64,000 nucleotides of DNA. Origin: Stutzerimonas stutzeri. GTDB taxonomy: Bacteria; Pseudomonadota; Gammaproteobacteria; Pseudomonadales; Pseudomonadaceae. The position numbers and the translations under genes are program-made. Location: positions 3,286,001 to 3,350,000 of the forward strand of contig NC_015740.1 in NCBI RefSeq assembly GCF_000219605.1, in the 5' to 3' direction. The notes below the pieces were generated by a model that worked only from the letters and a program-made list of their open reading frames with translations, ran no database searches and was not told the origin of the DNA. This document shows, piece after piece, positions 10,599 to 22,123 of this stretch (its first letter is position 1; each line of letters starts with the position of its first letter).

Positions 10599-10985
10599 TC
10601 AGAGCAGACCTTTCTTTTCCCGGTAATCACGCACCGCGGCCTTGATCGCATCCTCGGCGAGAACGGAGCAGTGAATCTTCACCGGCGGCAGCGCGAGCTC
10701 TTCAGCCAGCTGGGTGTTCTTGATGGTTTCCGCCTCTTCCAGCGTCTTGCCCTTCATCCATTCGGTGGCAAGGGAGCTGGAGGCAATCGCGGAGCCGCAG
10801 CCATAGGTCTTGAACTTGGCATCTTCGATGACACCCTGCTCGTTGACCTTGATCTGCAGGCGCATGACGTCGCCGCAGGCCGGCGCGCCGACCATGCCGG
10901 TGCCGATGTTCGGATCTTCGGCGTCGAACTTGCCGACGTTGCGCGGGTTTTCGTAGTGGTCGATGACCTTGTCGCTGTATGCCAT
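10599..10985 (-). CDS. iscU: Fe-S cluster scaffold IscU
   Basis: IscU is the scaffold on which clusters are built with sulfur from IscS. In the 128-residue protein the ligands C37, C63 and C106 (with H105) are present. The HscA recognition motif LPPVK occupies residues 99-103. It is 43 bp downstream of iscS. Nothing is unusual. Confidence 0.98.
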   Translation of the reverse strand: MAYSDKVIDHYENPRNVGKFDAEDPNIGTGMVGAPACGDVMRLQIKVNEQGVIEDAKFKTYGCGSAIASSSLATEWMKGKTLEEAETIKNTQLAEELALPPVKIHCSVLAEDAIKAAVRDYREKKGLL

Positions 10986-11028
10986 GGTGCAATCCTCTTA
11001 GATCAGGCTGTGCGGCGCTTGACGCCGG

Positions 11029-12243
11029 TCAGTGGGCTTGCCACTCGACCTTGGAGATGTCGACGCCGTCTTTGAACATGTCCCACAGGGGCGAAAGCTC
11101 GCGCAGCTTGGTGACGGCCTCGCATACCTTCTGCGCTGCGTAATCGATTTCTTCTTCAGTGGTGAAGCGACCGAAGGTGAAACGGATGGAGCTGTGCGCC
11201 AGCTCGTCGTTGCGCCCGAGAGCGCGCAATACATACGAAGGCTCCAGCGAAGCAGACGTACAGGCGGAGCCGGACGATACGGCCAGATCCTTGAGCGCCA
11301 TGATCAGCGACTCACCCTCGACGTAGTTGAAGCTGAGATTGAGGTTGTGCGGTACACGCGCCGTCATGCTGCCGTTCACATACAGCTCCTCGAGATGCTC
11401 GACCTGCTTGTAGAAGCGGTCACGCAGTGCACGAATACGCTCGTTCTCCTGCGCCATCTCTTGTTTGGCGATACGGAAGGCCTCGCCCATCCCTACCAGC
11501 TGATGCGTAGCCAGGGTGCCGGAGCGCATGCCGCGCTCGTGACCACCACCGTGCATCTGCGCCTCGAGACGAACGCGCGGCTTACGACGGACATAGAGGG
11601 CACCGACGCCCTTCGGCCCGTAGGTCTTGTGCGCGGAAAAGGACATCAGGTCGACCTTCATCTTCTCCAGGTCGATCTCCACCTTGCCGGTGGACTGGGC
11701 GGCATCGACATGGAACAGGATGCCGCGCGCCCGGGTCAGCTCGCCAATCGCGGTGATGTCGTTGATGGTGCCGATCTCATTGTTCACGTGCATCACCGAC
11801 ACGAGGATGGTGTCCTCGCGCAGCGCCGCCTCGACCATCGCCGGGGTGACGATGCCGTCTTCGCCCGGCTCGATGTAGGTCACTTCGAACCCTTCACGCT
11901 CGAGCTGACGAGTGGTATCCAGAACCGCCTTGTGCTCGATCTTGGTGGTGACGATGTGCTTGCCCTTGGACGCGTAGAAGTGGGCGACACCCTTGATCGC
12001 CAGGTTGTCCGACTCGGTGGCACCGGAGGTCCAGACGATCTCACGCGGGTCGGCATTGACCAGCTCGGCCACCTGGCGACGCGCATTTTCCACTGCTTCT
12101 TCCGCTTTCCAGCCAAAGGCATGCGAGCGCGACGCCGGGTTGCCGAAATTGCCTTCGTTGGTCAGGCATTCGATCATCTTTTCGGCGACACGCGGGTCGA
12201 CCGGCGTGGTTGCGGAGTAGTCCAGGTAAATCGGCAATTTCAT
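11029..12243 (-). CDS. iscS: Cysteine desulfurase IscS
   Basis: This PLP enzyme takes sulfur from cysteine for Fe-S clusters and tRNA thiolation. The 404-residue protein has the PLP lysine at K206 ([10 protein letters not shown]) and the catalytic cysteine at C328 ([10 protein letters not shown]), the same positions as in E. coli IscS. It follows iscR by 31 bp and is presumably under IscR feedback control from the operators upstream of iscR. Confidence 0.98.
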   Translation of the reverse strand: MKLPIYLDYSATTPVDPRVAEKMIECLTNEGNFGNPASRSHAFGWKAEEAVENARRQVAELVNADPREIVWTSGATESDNLAIKGVAHFYASKGKHIVTTKIEHKAVLDTTRQLEREGFEVTYIEPGEDGIVTPAMVEAALREDTILVSVMHVNNEIGTINDITAIGELTRARGILFHVDAAQSTGKVEIDLEKMKVDLMSFSAHKTYGPKGVGALYVRRKPRVRLEAQMHGGGHERGMRSGTLATHQLVGMGEAFRIAKQEMAQENERIRALRDRFYKQVEHLEELYVNGSMTARVPHNLNLSFNYVEGESLIMALKDLAVSSGSACTSASLEPSYVLRALGRNDELAHSSIRFTFGRFTTEEEIDYAAQKVCEAVTKLRELSPLWDMFKDGVDISKVEWQAH

Positions 12244-12274
12244 TCAGATATCTCCTATCAGGCGGTCGCCCTGC

Positions 12275-12766
12275 TCAATCGATGGCGGACGTTTCTATCT
12301 TGTCTATCTGCGGCGAAGTGCCGCTGGCCTTGCGCATGTCCTGGCGCAGCGCGACCTGCTGTACGTCCTGACGATTGACCAGATCGGCCAAACTGATGCC
12401 GCTGAGGAATTCATGGATCTGCTGACTGAGGTCGCACCACAGATGATGGGTCAGGCAGGTATCGCCGGAGTGACAACCCCCGAGCCCCTGGCAACGGGTG
12501 GCATCGACCGATTCGTTGACCGCGTCGATAACCTGAGCAACCTGGATACCAGCCATGTCGCGAGACAGCTGATAACCTCCGCCAGGCCCGCGCACACTGG
12601 TGACGAGACTCCCACGGCGAAGCTTGGCAAACAGTTGCTCGAGATAGGAAAGCGAAATTCCCTGGCGCTCGGAAATGTCGGCCAGGGAAACCGGCCCATG
12701 CTGCGCATGCAGCGCAAGATCAAGCATGGCGGTGACGGCATAACGGCCTTTGGTGGTCAATCGCAT
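12275..12766 (-). CDS. iscR: Rrf2-family Fe-S regulator IscR
   Basis: IscR represses its own isc operon when it holds a [2Fe-2S] cluster. The 163-residue protein starts [19 protein letters not shown]. It has a winged HTH (about residues 27-60) and cluster ligands C92, C98, C104 and H107. An upstream-extended frame adds about 20 codons that run through the leader and is not credible. Two palindromes 40-90 bp upstream are likely operators. Confidence 0.96.
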   Translation of the reverse strand: MRLTTKGRYAVTAMLDLALHAQHGPVSLADISERQGISLSYLEQLFAKLRRGSLVTSVRGPGGGYQLSRDMAGIQVAQVIDAVNESVDATRCQGLGGCHSGDTCLTHHLWCDLSQQIHEFLSGISLADLVNRQDVQQVALRQDMRKASGTSPQIDKIETSAID

Positions 12767-12805
12767 CGGTCTGCACCAAGCATTACGGTTTGGCGCAATT
12801 ATGCA

Positions 12806-12830
12806 ATTCCCGAGTATTTGAGTCAACTAT
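12806..12830 (-). promoter_or_regulatory. IscR type-1 operator upstream of iscR
   Basis: On the minus strand this reads ATAGTTGACT, then CAAAT, then ACTCGGGAAT. It closely resembles the type-1 IscR site that overlaps the E. coli iscR promoter (TTGACC...ACTCGGG). It lies 40-64 bp before the iscR ATG. Assignment rests on similarity to the known motif. Confidence 0.75.
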
Positions 12831-12855
12831 AAGACCTATTAAATTAGTAGGTCTT
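12831..12855 (-). promoter_or_regulatory. Second 25-bp palindrome upstream of iscR
   Basis: A perfect inverted repeat, AAGACCTA-N9-TAGGTCTT, directly abuts the type-1 IscR site. Its 8-9-8 spacing equals that of the 25-bp IscR type-1 consensus, but the half-sites differ. It may be a second, divergent IscR site or the operator of another factor. Confidence 0.5.
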
Positions 12856-12884
12856 TAGCGAGACACCCTGATCGTACAGGCGGA

Positions 12885-12919
12885 TGGCAAAGCTGGACGC
12901 ATGATACCAGCTACTGCCA
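12885..12919 (-). terminator. Hairpin between cysE and the iscR promoter
   Basis: A two-part stem (TGGCA+AGCTGG paired with CCAGCT+TGCCA) follows the cysE stop by 12 bp. A strong T-run is lacking. It probably ends the trmJ-cysE transcript before the iscR promoter. Confidence 0.4.
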
Positions 12920-12930
12920 AGACCCGCACT

Positions 12931-13707
12931 TCAGCCGCGCGCTTCTCCGGCATCAGGCTTCACTTCGACGAAATCCTCTTCGCGCAACTCCGGTAGTTCC
13001 TTTGCGCAGTAGTCGCTACCGAGCGCCTTGAGCGCGCCACACATTCCCTCCAGTCGCTCCTCGACGGCCTGCACGTGATCGAGCAACTGCCCGATCGCCC
13101 GCGCCACCGGGTCCGGCATGTCCTCGCTGACACCGTAGGCGTCGAAGCCGATCTTTTCGGCAATCGCCTTGCGCTTCGCCTCCTGCTCATCGCTGGATTT
13201 GACGATGACACGCCCAGGAATACCCACGGCGGTCGCACCCGGCGGCACTTCCCGCGTGACCACCGCGTTGGAGCCGATCTTCGCACCTGCACCGACCGTG
13301 AACGGGCCGAGAATCTTCGCGCCCGCACCGACGATCACGCCATCCTCGAGCGTCGGATGGCGCTTGCCCTTGTTCCAGCTGGTCCCGCCCAACGTCACGC
13401 CGTGGTAGAGCGTCACGTCATCGCCGATCTCGGCGGTCTCACCAATGACGATACCCATCCCGTGGTCGATGAAGAAACGACGCCCGATCCGTGCACCCGG
13501 GTGAATCTCCACCCCGGTCAGCCAACGCCCGAGATTCGACGACATGCGCGCCAGCCATTTCCACTCATGCGTCCACAGCCAATGGGAAAGTCGATGGATC
13601 CAGATGGCGTGCAGCCCCGGGTAACAGGTCAGCACCTCGAACGCGTTGCGGGCTGCCGGATCGCGATGGAATACGCTTTGGATGTCTTCGCGCATGCGTT
13701 CGAACAT
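12931..13707 (-). CDS. cysE: Serine O-acetyltransferase
   Basis: CysE acetylates serine for cysteine synthesis. The 258-residue protein has an N-terminal helical region. A left-handed beta-helix with hexapeptide repeats follows ([41 protein letters not shown]). The C-terminal tail is longer than in E. coli and rich in Glu. The ATG overlaps the trmJ stop as ATGA. Its position before iscR-iscS, the cysteine-consuming desulfurase, is conserved in many proteobacteria. Confidence 0.95.
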   Translation of the reverse strand: MFERMREDIQSVFHRDPAARNAFEVLTCYPGLHAIWIHRLSHWLWTHEWKWLARMSSNLGRWLTGVEIHPGARIGRRFFIDHGMGIVIGETAEIGDDVTLYHGVTLGGTSWNKGKRHPTLEDGVIVGAGAKILGPFTVGAGAKIGSNAVVTREVPPGATAVGIPGRVIVKSSDEQEAKRKAIAEKIGFDAYGVSEDMPDPVARAIGQLLDHVQAVEERLEGMCGALKALGSDYCAKELPELREEDFVEVKPDAGEARG

Positions 13708-14483
13708 CAATCACTTCTCCGTTTGTGAGGTTCGCCGCGGGCCGCCTTTTGCGTCTCGGTGAGGATGCCCCGCAGGATGTTCATCTCCAGCTTGCTGATT
13801 CCGCTGCGCCCGTACAGCCTGCGCAGGCGCGGCATCAGATGGCGCGGCTTGGCCGGGTCGAGAAAACCGATATCCACCAGCGTCTGCTCAAGGTGGCCGA
13901 AATAGTTTTCCAGCTCGTCCACCGTGACCGGCTGCGCGTCGAGCATCGCCGTGGTCTCCAGTTTTTCCACCTTGGTCGGCCGCCCCTCGGCCGCCAGCCA
14001 GGCCATGCGCACCTCGTATGTGAGCACCTGGACGGCTGCGGCGAGGTTCAGCGAGCTGAACTGGGGATCGGACGGGATATGGACATGGTATTGGCAGCGC
14101 TGCAGCTCTTCATTGGTCAGGCCGGCGTATTCACGACCGAACACCAGCGCCACGTCGCTACCGGCGGCAGCCTGCTCCACCGATACCGCGGCGCACTCGC
14201 GCGGGTCCAGGAGCGGCCAGGGTATGCGCCGATCCCGGGCACTGGTGCCAAGCACCAGACTGCAGCCGACCAGCGCCTCTTCCAGCGTGGCGACGACCTG
14301 GGCCGAATCGAGAATATCGGTCGCGCCGGACGCCCGGGCGACCGCGTCCGGGCTCGGAAAGTCTTCCGGATCAACCAGCACCAGACGCGACAGGCCCATG
14401 TTCTTCATGGCCCGCGCCGCGCCGCCGATGTTGCCGGCGTGGCTGGTATTGACCAGCACCACTCGAATGTTCTGCAACGACAC
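13707..14483 (-). CDS. trmJ: tRNA (cytidine/uridine-2'-O-)-methyltransferase TrmJ
   Basis: TrmJ is a SPOUT-class enzyme that 2'-O-methylates position 32 of tRNAs. The protein (258 residues from the GTG ending at 14483) begins with the family signature [27 protein letters not shown]. It has the knot motifs ([31 protein letters not shown]). An extended frame gives about 20 more residues with no family support. It is divergent from suhB and coupled to cysE. Confidence 0.92.
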   Translation of the reverse strand: MSLQNIRVVLVNTSHAGNIGGAARAMKNMGLSRLVLVDPEDFPSPDAVARASGATDILDSAQVVATLEEALVGCSLVLGTSARDRRIPWPLLDPRECAAVSVEQAAAGSDVALVFGREYAGLTNEELQRCQYHVHIPSDPQFSSLNLAAAVQVLTYEVRMAWLAAEGRPTKVEKLETTAMLDAQPVTVDELENYFGHLEQTLVDIGFLDPAKPRHLMPRLRRLYGRSGISKLEMNILRGILTETQKAARGEPHKRRSD

Positions 14484-14637
14484 GATGAGTCTCAGCAAGA
14501 AAACCAGCGGAAAGCTTACAGGAAGCCGCTCGCCGTCCGCCATCGACCAAAGCCTGCAGCGACGCCGGTGACGCTACATGCGCCCGAGCTTTCCTGATAG
14601 AATTTCGCGCTTTCTTTAACGACCAGGTAATTGATCC

Positions 14638-15453
14638 ATGCAGCCCATGCTGAATATCGCGCTGCGCGCCGCCCGCAGCGCCGGCGAACTGATTGTCCGT
14701 TCCACCGATCGCCTGGATGCAATCTCGGTCAACGAGAAAGAAGCAAAGGATTACGTCACCGAGATCGACAAGGCGGCCGAGCAGAGCATCGTTGCAGCGC
14801 TGCGCAAGGCCTATCCGAATCACGGCATCCTTGGCGAGGAAGGTGGACTGCTCGAAGGCAGCGGTGACGGCGCCGATTACCTGTGGATCATCGACCCGCT
14901 GGATGGCACGACCAACTTCGTGCGCGGCATTCCGCACTATGCCGTGAGCATCGCCTGCAAATACCGCGGCCGTCTCGAGCATGCCGTCGTCCTGGACCCG
15001 GTCCGTCAGGAAGAATTCACCGCAAGCCGCGGCCGTGGCGCAGCCCTGAATGGCCGGCGCCTGCGCGTCAGCTCGCGCAAGAGCCTGGACGGCGCCCTCC
15101 TCGGTACGGGCTTTCCGTTCAAGGACGGCCAACTGGACAACCTGGACAGCTACCTGAACATGTTCCGCAGCCTGGTCGGTCAGACCTCCGGCCTGCGACG
15201 CGCCGGAGCGGCGAGCCTCGACCTGGCCTACGTAGCCGCGGGCCGCTTCGATGCGTTCTGGGAGTTCGGCCTTTCCGAGTGGGACATGGCGGCCGGCGCA
15301 CTTCTGATCCAAGAGGCTGGCGGCCTGGTGAGCGACTTTAGCGGCGGCCATGAATTCCTCGAGAAGGGGCAGATCGTGGCCGGCAATACCAAGTGCTTCA
15401 AGGCTGTGCTGACGACCATCCAGCCCCACCTTACGCCATCGCTCAAGCGCTGA
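14638..15453 (+). CDS. suhB: Inositol-1-monophosphatase / transcription factor SuhB
   Basis: SuhB belongs to the Mg-dependent inositol monophosphatases and in bacteria also joins rRNA antitermination complexes. The 271-residue protein has the metal-binding E67/E68 (GEEGG), D86 and D89 (DPLDGTTNF), and the C-terminal WEFGLSEWDMAAGALLIQEAGG motif. It is monocistronic, divergent from trmJ, and followed by a strong terminator. In P. aeruginosa SuhB also affects virulence switching; that is family knowledge only. Confidence 0.95.
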   Translation: MQPMLNIALRAARSAGELIVRSTDRLDAISVNEKEAKDYVTEIDKAAEQSIVAALRKAYPNHGILGEEGGLLEGSGDGADYLWIIDPLDGTTNFVRGIPHYAVSIACKYRGRLEHAVVLDPVRQEEFTASRGRGAALNGRRLRVSSRKSLDGALLGTGFPFKDGQLDNLDSYLNMFRSLVGQTSGLRRAGAASLDLAYVAAGRFDAFWEFGLSEWDMAAGALLIQEAGGLVSDFSGGHEFLEKGQIVAGNTKCFKAVLTTIQPHLTPSLKR

Positions 15454-15466
15454 GCTTGACGCAAAG

Positions 15467-15493
15467 AAAAACGCCCCAACAGGGGCGTTTTTT
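15467..15493. terminator. Bidirectional terminator between suhB and the glycine-zipper gene
   Basis: ACGCCCC pairs with GGGGCGT around a short loop. It is flanked by A-run and T-run on opposite sides, so it works on both strands for the two convergent genes. Confidence 0.9.
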
Positions 15494-15509
15494 ATGCAGC
15501 TTGTTCAGT

Positions 15510-16043
15510 TCACTGCTGAGACACCATCAGCTGCCCATCCTGTACCGGAATCTGGCTGCCCGGATCACGATCCATCCGTACGCGCCCGACCTTGCCAGCC
15601 AGATCGTACTTGACGTCATAGCCGACGATCTTGTCGTGCGTGTCGGTGACCGTGCTGCAGCGGGTCTCGGTGGTGGTGTAGGTGCTGTTGGCTTGCATGC
15701 GCCCCTGCACCTGATTGCCGGCATAACCACCGCCGACCGCACCGGCGACCGTGGCGATCTTCTTGCCATTGCCGCCACCGACCTGGTTACCCAGCAGACC
15801 ACCGACGACGGCGCCCACTGCGGTACCTGCGATCCGGTGCTCGTCCTGCACAGGCTTCTGCCGGGTCACTGTGACGTCCTTGCAGACTTCACGCGGCGTT
15901 CGGATGGTTTCCTTGATGGGTTCGACCGCCAGCACCTCGGCGAACTTCGGACCGCGATCAACCAGGCTATAAGTAGCGAAAGCTCCACCAGCCGTGGCGA
16001 CGACCACTCCAAGTGCCGTACCGACCAACATGGACTTGTTCAC
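15510..16043 (-). CDS. Glycine-zipper 2TM domain envelope protein
   Basis: A GTG start ending at 16043, with GAGGA 7 bp upstream, gives 177 residues. The N-terminus is a hydrophobic segment that could be a signal anchor (SMLVGTALGVVVATAGGAF). A glycine-zipper region follows at about residues 73-115 (GTAVGAVVGGLLGNQVGGGNGK, GAVGGGYAGNQVQG), then a C-terminal domain with TRCSTVTDTHDKIVGYDVKY. This matches the SlyB/YgdI-like 2TM glycine-zipper families of the cell envelope. The precise role is unknown. Confidence 0.82.
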   Translation of the reverse strand: MNKSMLVGTALGVVVATAGGAFATYSLVDRGPKFAEVLAVEPIKETIRTPREVCKDVTVTRQKPVQDEHRIAGTAVGAVVGGLLGNQVGGGNGKKIATVAGAVGGGYAGNQVQGRMQANSTYTTTETRCSTVTDTHDKIVGYDVKYDLAGKVGRVRMDRDPGSQIPVQDGQLMVSQQ

Positions 16044-16076
16044 TGTGACATCCTCTTCCTTCGGGCTGCGCCCGTT

Positions 16077-16105
16077 CCGCAGCCTTGGACCTCGCAAGGC
16101 TGCGG
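16077..16105. repeat. Perfect 11-bp inverted repeat upstream of the secF stop
   Basis: CCGCAGCCTTG and CAAGGCTGCGG are separated by 7 bp, between secF and the glycine-zipper gene. No T-run follows on either strand. It could be a Rho-independent-like pause, an mRNA-protecting hairpin, or an operator. Confidence 0.5.
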
Positions 16106-16120
16106 AAGTTCGAAAGAAGA

Positions 16121-17032
16121 TCAGGGGCGCTCGTCGGCCTCTTCTTCCACCACCGGCGGAATCAGATCGTCACGCGTGAGTTTGAGCCAGACCAGCAGCG
16201 TGCCGGCAACGTAGACCGACGAGTAGGTACCAACGCCGACGCCGATCAGCAGCGCCAGCGAGAACCCCCACAGATTCTCGCCCCCGAAGACCATCAGCGC
16301 CCCAACTGCCAGCAGCGTGGAGACCGAAGTGGCCATGGTGCGCAGCAGCGTCTGGGTGGTGGAGATGTTGATGTTCTCCAGCAGCTCAGCCTTGCGCAGC
16401 ATGCGGAAGTTCTCGCGGATCCGGTCGAAGATGACAATGGTGTCGTTCAACGAGTAGCCGATCACCGCCAGCACAGCCGCCAGCACCGTCAGGTCGAAGG
16501 AGATCTGGAAGAAGGAGAACACGCCCAGGACCACGATCACGTCGTGGAACAGCGACAGCACGGCGCCGAAGCCGAACTTCCACTGGAAGCGGAACGCCAC
16601 GTACACCAGGATGCCGCCCAGCGCCAGCAGCATGCCGAGACCACCCTGATCGCGCAGCTCTTCACCGACCGCCGGCCCGACGAACTCCACGCGCTTGACG
16701 CTGACCGCGTTGCCGCCATCGGCGTTGCGCAAGGCGCTGGCGATGCGCTCACCCAACTGGGGATCGTCGCCCGGCATGCGCACCAGTACGTCGGTAGTCG
16801 CACCAAAGCTCTGCACCACGGCATCGGTGAAGCCGGCTTGGACCAGCTGACCACGAACCTGCTCGAGCTCGACTGGACGCTCGTAGCCCAACTCGATCAG
16901 CGTGCCGCCGGTGAAATCCAGCCCGAAATTCAGCCCCTTGACCACCAGGCTTCCCAGCGAGGCGACCGTGAGCAGCACGGTAAGGGCGAAGGCCACATGG
17001 CGGACGCCCATGAAATTGATAACGCGTTTCAT
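16121..17032 (-). CDS. secF: Protein translocase subunit SecF
   Basis: SecF works with SecD to pull secreted proteins through the Sec channel using the proton gradient. The 303-residue protein has an N-terminal helix, the P1-type periplasmic domain preceded by GLNFGLDFTGGTLIELGY, and five C-terminal membrane helices (GYSLNDTIVIFDRIREN is the conserved RND block). It lies 12 bp downstream of secD. Confidence 0.97.
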   Translation of the reverse strand: MKRVINFMGVRHVAFALTVLLTVASLGSLVVKGLNFGLDFTGGTLIELGYERPVELEQVRGQLVQAGFTDAVVQSFGATTDVLVRMPGDDPQLGERIASALRNADGGNAVSVKRVEFVGPAVGEELRDQGGLGMLLALGGILVYVAFRFQWKFGFGAVLSLFHDVIVVLGVFSFFQISFDLTVLAAVLAVIGYSLNDTIVIFDRIRENFRMLRKAELLENINISTTQTLLRTMATSVSTLLAVGALMVFGGENLWGFSLALLIGVGVGTYSSVYVAGTLLVWLKLTRDDLIPPVVEEEADERP

Positions 17033-17044
17033 CGTGCTAGCCCC

Positions 17045-18913
17045 TTAAATCCACAGCTTCTTGAGATCGCGGCCACCGTAGATCAGGTTGACCATGCCGC
17101 GCGTCACGATGATTGCGGTGAACATCGACGTCAGGATGCCGATCGACAGGGTCACCGCGAAGCCCTTGATCGGGCCGGTACCCATGGCGAACAGGATGCC
17201 GCCCACCAGCAAGGTGGTGAGGTTGCCGTCGAGGATCGCCGAGAAGGCCCTGTCGAAGCCCTCGTGGATGGCCCGCTGGATCGACATGCCATTGGCAATC
17301 TCCTCACGAATACGCGAGAAGATGAGCACGTTGGCGTCCACCGCCATACCCATGGTCAGCACGATACCGGCGATACCTGGCAGGGTCAGCGTGGCGTTGA
17401 GCATCGACATCAATGCCGTCAGCGCGACCATGTTGAACAGCAGCGCAATGGTGGCAAGCACGCCGAAGAACTTATAGATCAGCACCATGAAGATGGCGAC
17501 GAAGAGGAAGCCCCACATCGCGGCCTGCACGCCCAGCTTGATGTTCTCGGCGCCCAGGCTCGGACCGATGGTGCGCTCCTCAGCGAAGTACATCGGCGCC
17601 GCCAGACCACCAGCGCGCAGCAGCAGGGCAAGTTCCGACGATTCGCCCTGACCATTGAGGCCGGTAATGCGGAACTGACTGCCGAGCGGCGACTGGATGG
17701 TCGCCAGACTGATGATCTTCTTTTCTTCCTGGAAGGTTTCGACCCGCACTTCCTGCTCGACGCCATCGACCATCTGCCGCACGTAGCGAGTCAGCGGCCG
17801 CTGCTCGATGAAGATCACCGCCATACTGCGCCCGACGTTGCTGCGGGTAGCGCGGTTCATCAGATCGCCGCCATGTCCGTCGAGGCGAATGTTCACCTGC
17901 GGGCGGCCATTTTCGTCATAACTGGCTTGCGCATCGGTCACCTGATCACCGGTGATGATCAGGGTACGCTCGAGCTGCACGGGCGGGCGACCTTCCTCGC
18001 GGAACTCGAAGGTTTCGGTCGAGGCGCGCGGCGCATCGGACTCGGCCGCAAGGCGGAACTCCAGATTTGCCGTCTTGCCGAGAATGCGCTTGGCTTCGGC
18101 AGTGTCCTGTACGCCCGGCAGTTCGACCACGATCCGGTTGGCCCCCTGGCGCTGCACCAGCGGCTCGGCGACGCCCAGCTCGTTGACGCGGTTGCGCACG
18201 GTGGTCAGGTTCTGCTTGATCGAATATTCGCGGATCTCAGCCAACTTGGCCTCGGTCAGCGTCAGACGCAGCACGAACTGGCCGTTGCGCTCGCTGGTGG
18301 TCAGCTCGAAATCGGTGAAGTTCTTGCGAATCAGCGACTGAGCGGCGCTGAGGGTTTCCTGATCGGCGAAGCCCAGCTGCACGGCATCCTTCAGATTCGG
18401 CAGGCTGCGATAGCGCACGCGCTCCTTGCGTAGCAGGCTCTTGACCTCGCCTTCGGAGACATTAAGCCGCGTCTCGATGGCCTTCTCCATATCGACTTCC
18501 AGCAGGAAGTGCACGCCGCCGGAGAGGTCGAGACCGAGCTTCATGGGGCTGGCCCCGAGACTGCGCAGCCAGTCTGGAGTGGTCGGTGCAAGGTTGAGCG
18601 CAACGACATAGGCATCACCCAGCGTGCGCCGAACGATATCTTTGGCCGGCAGCTGATCATCCTGACGCTCCAGACGCACGAGACCACCACGGCCCTGTTC
18701 GTCGAGCGAAGCGGACTTCACCGCAATGCCGCCTTCCTCGAGCGCCTGGCTTATGCGCTCGAGATCGGCCATACCGATCTCCTGTGCCGCGCTGGCACCG
18801 GTGACCTGGATCGCCGGATCGTCCGGATAGAGGTTGGGCGCCGAATAAACAAAAGCAACCGCGAGCACTGCCAGAATCAGCAGGTATTTCCAGAGAGGGA
18901 ATCTATTGAGCAT
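17045..18913 (-). CDS. secD: Protein translocase subunit SecD
   Basis: SecD is the larger partner of SecF. The 622-residue protein begins with a membrane helix (YLLILAVLAVAFVYSAPNLYP). It has the LGLDLSGGVHFLLEVD motif, a large periplasmic domain, and a C-terminal RND-type membrane domain (MAVDANVLIFSRIREE). The start ATG is about 64 bp after yajC. The run queA-tgt-yajC-secD-secF is standard in Pseudomonas. Confidence 0.97.
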   Translation of the reverse strand: MLNRFPLWKYLLILAVLAVAFVYSAPNLYPDDPAIQVTGASAAQEIGMADLERISQALEEGGIAVKSASLDEQGRGGLVRLERQDDQLPAKDIVRRTLGDAYVVALNLAPTTPDWLRSLGASPMKLGLDLSGGVHFLLEVDMEKAIETRLNVSEGEVKSLLRKERVRYRSLPNLKDAVQLGFADQETLSAAQSLIRKNFTDFELTTSERNGQFVLRLTLTEAKLAEIREYSIKQNLTTVRNRVNELGVAEPLVQRQGANRIVVELPGVQDTAEAKRILGKTANLEFRLAAESDAPRASTETFEFREEGRPPVQLERTLIITGDQVTDAQASYDENGRPQVNIRLDGHGGDLMNRATRSNVGRSMAVIFIEQRPLTRYVRQMVDGVEQEVRVETFQEEKKIISLATIQSPLGSQFRITGLNGQGESSELALLLRAGGLAAPMYFAEERTIGPSLGAENIKLGVQAAMWGFLFVAIFMVLIYKFFGVLATIALLFNMVALTALMSMLNATLTLPGIAGIVLTMGMAVDANVLIFSRIREEIANGMSIQRAIHEGFDRAFSAILDGNLTTLLVGGILFAMGTGPIKGFAVTLSIGILTSMFTAIIVTRGMVNLIYGGRDLKKLWI

Positions 18914-18977
18914 GACGCAGCCCGTTTAATGAACGCGGGGCGCCTTGCGCGCCCCGTCGGTGTTGAATGAAGTCAGC

Positions 18978-19307
18978 TCAGATCGCTTTCAGCGTGCCCT
19001 TGGGCAGCGTGGCGGCGATAGCCACTTTCTGGAACTTCAGCTCAACGTTGTCGGAAACCTCGATCACCACGAAATCGTCAGCGACCTTGGTGACCTTGCC
19101 GGCGATGCCGCCGGAGGTGACCACTTCGTCGCCCTTCTGCAGGCCGGCGATCAGGTTCTTGTGTTCCTTGGCCCGCTTGGCCTGGGGGCGCCAGATCATC
19201 AGATAGAAGATGACCAGAAAACCGACCAGAAACACCCACTCGAAGCCAGTGCCGGCAGGACCAGCGGCAGCCTGCTGGGCATAGGCGGCGGGAATCAGAA
19301 AGCTCAT
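18978..19307 (-). CDS. yajC: Sec translocon accessory protein YajC
   Basis: This 109-residue protein has one N-terminal membrane helix (EWVFLVGFLVIFYLMIWRPQAKR). A small cytoplasmic domain follows (LQKGDEVVTSGGIAGKVTKV). YajC associates with SecDF-YidC and with AcrB-type pumps. It lies 42 bp after tgt, with the typical linkage to secD. Confidence 0.96.
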   Translation of the reverse strand: MSFLIPAAYAQQAAAGPAGTGFEWVFLVGFLVIFYLMIWRPQAKRAKEHKNLIAGLQKGDEVVTSGGIAGKVTKVADDFVVIEVSDNVELKFQKVAIAATLPKGTLKAI

Positions 19308-19349
19308 GTAGCACTCCTGTTGCAGAAAGGATTGTTTTGCTCTGGCACG

Positions 19350-21529
<2,180 letters not shown>

Positions 21530-21598
21530 GGGCGGTTTCGGGGCGCGGAAAGGGCGCAAATGTTATCCGAAAGACGTCGAGCTGGCCACGCCAAACGA

Positions 21599-21627
21599 TT
21601 GACCACTCAGCCCCGCATCCCTATACT
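21599..21627 (+). promoter_or_regulatory. Sigma-70 promoter of tRNA-Leu
   Basis: TTGACC (21599-21604) and TATACT (21622-21627) are separated by exactly 17 bp. A GCGCCG discriminator follows, and the tRNA begins 13 bp after the -10. The GC-rich discriminator is typical of growth-rate-controlled stable RNA promoters. Confidence 0.85.
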
Positions 21628-21640
21628 GCGCCGCCACTGT

Positions 21641-21727
21641 GCCTCGATGGCGGAATCGGTAGACGCAGCGGATTCAAAATCCGCCGTTGGTAACAACGTG
21701 AGAGTTCGAGTCTCTCTCGGGGCACCA
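21641..21727 (+). tRNA. tRNA-Leu, anticodon CAA
   Basis: The 87-nt sequence folds as a class II tRNA. The acceptor stem is GCCTCGA/TCGGGGC with discriminator A and encoded CCA (21725-21727). The anticodon stem GCGGA/TCCGC holds the loop TTCAAAA, so the anticodon is CAA, reading UUG. A variable arm and the GTTCGAGTC T-arm are present. It has its own promoter and does not belong to an adjacent operon. Confidence 0.96.
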
Positions 21728-22123
21728 TCACAGTACCAAGCCTGTGCGCAGCGAACTCCGTATCGATATGCGACACAGGCAGAAGCGTCAGCTTTACCGC
21801 CTTCTCGCTGACTGAAAAACAACACAGTCAGCCGTGGCTTTGACGATCCGCCGTAGCGGAGATGCATGTCGAACCACCCTTCAAAAGCGCTGAAATGGCG
21901 CCGCCTGGACAGGCAAATTCTATGGCTCCGAGGGGTTGGCATTCCCCGGCGAGTTATCGTAGAGTGTGCCCACTGTGTTTGCATGGGTCGCTGTTGAATC
22001 GTGACCTGGTGCAGTAGATCTTCAGATCCGCTACTCCGCTCGACTCTCTTACTCCTTGCAACCAGTTCCAGCTTCCTGCTTTGCGGGGGCAATTCTACTT
22101 TTGAGTTTCAAGGATACAAAGAC
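21728..22123 (+). promoter_or_regulatory. Non-coding stretch and cold-shock leader
   Basis: This is 396 bp without a convincing gene. Just after the tRNA, GCCTGTG pairs with CACAGGC across about 22 bp, a possible processing or end hairpin without a T-run. A weak promoter (TTGGCA at 21936, TAGAGT at 21960, 18-bp spacer) would give a leader of about 150 nt before the cold-shock ATG. Long leaders that refold at low temperature are typical of cspA genes. An SD (AAGGA) lies before the ATG. Confidence 0.45.

Noticed and set aside
16085..18433. Long open frame antisense to secF and secD
   Set aside because: It mirrors coding strands of two certain genes, and its His/Gln-rich composition is an artefact of the opposite frame.
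21740..21790. tRNA-Leu terminator
   Set aside because: GCCTGTG/CACAGGC can pair, but the loop is long and there is no T-run; listed only in the leader note.
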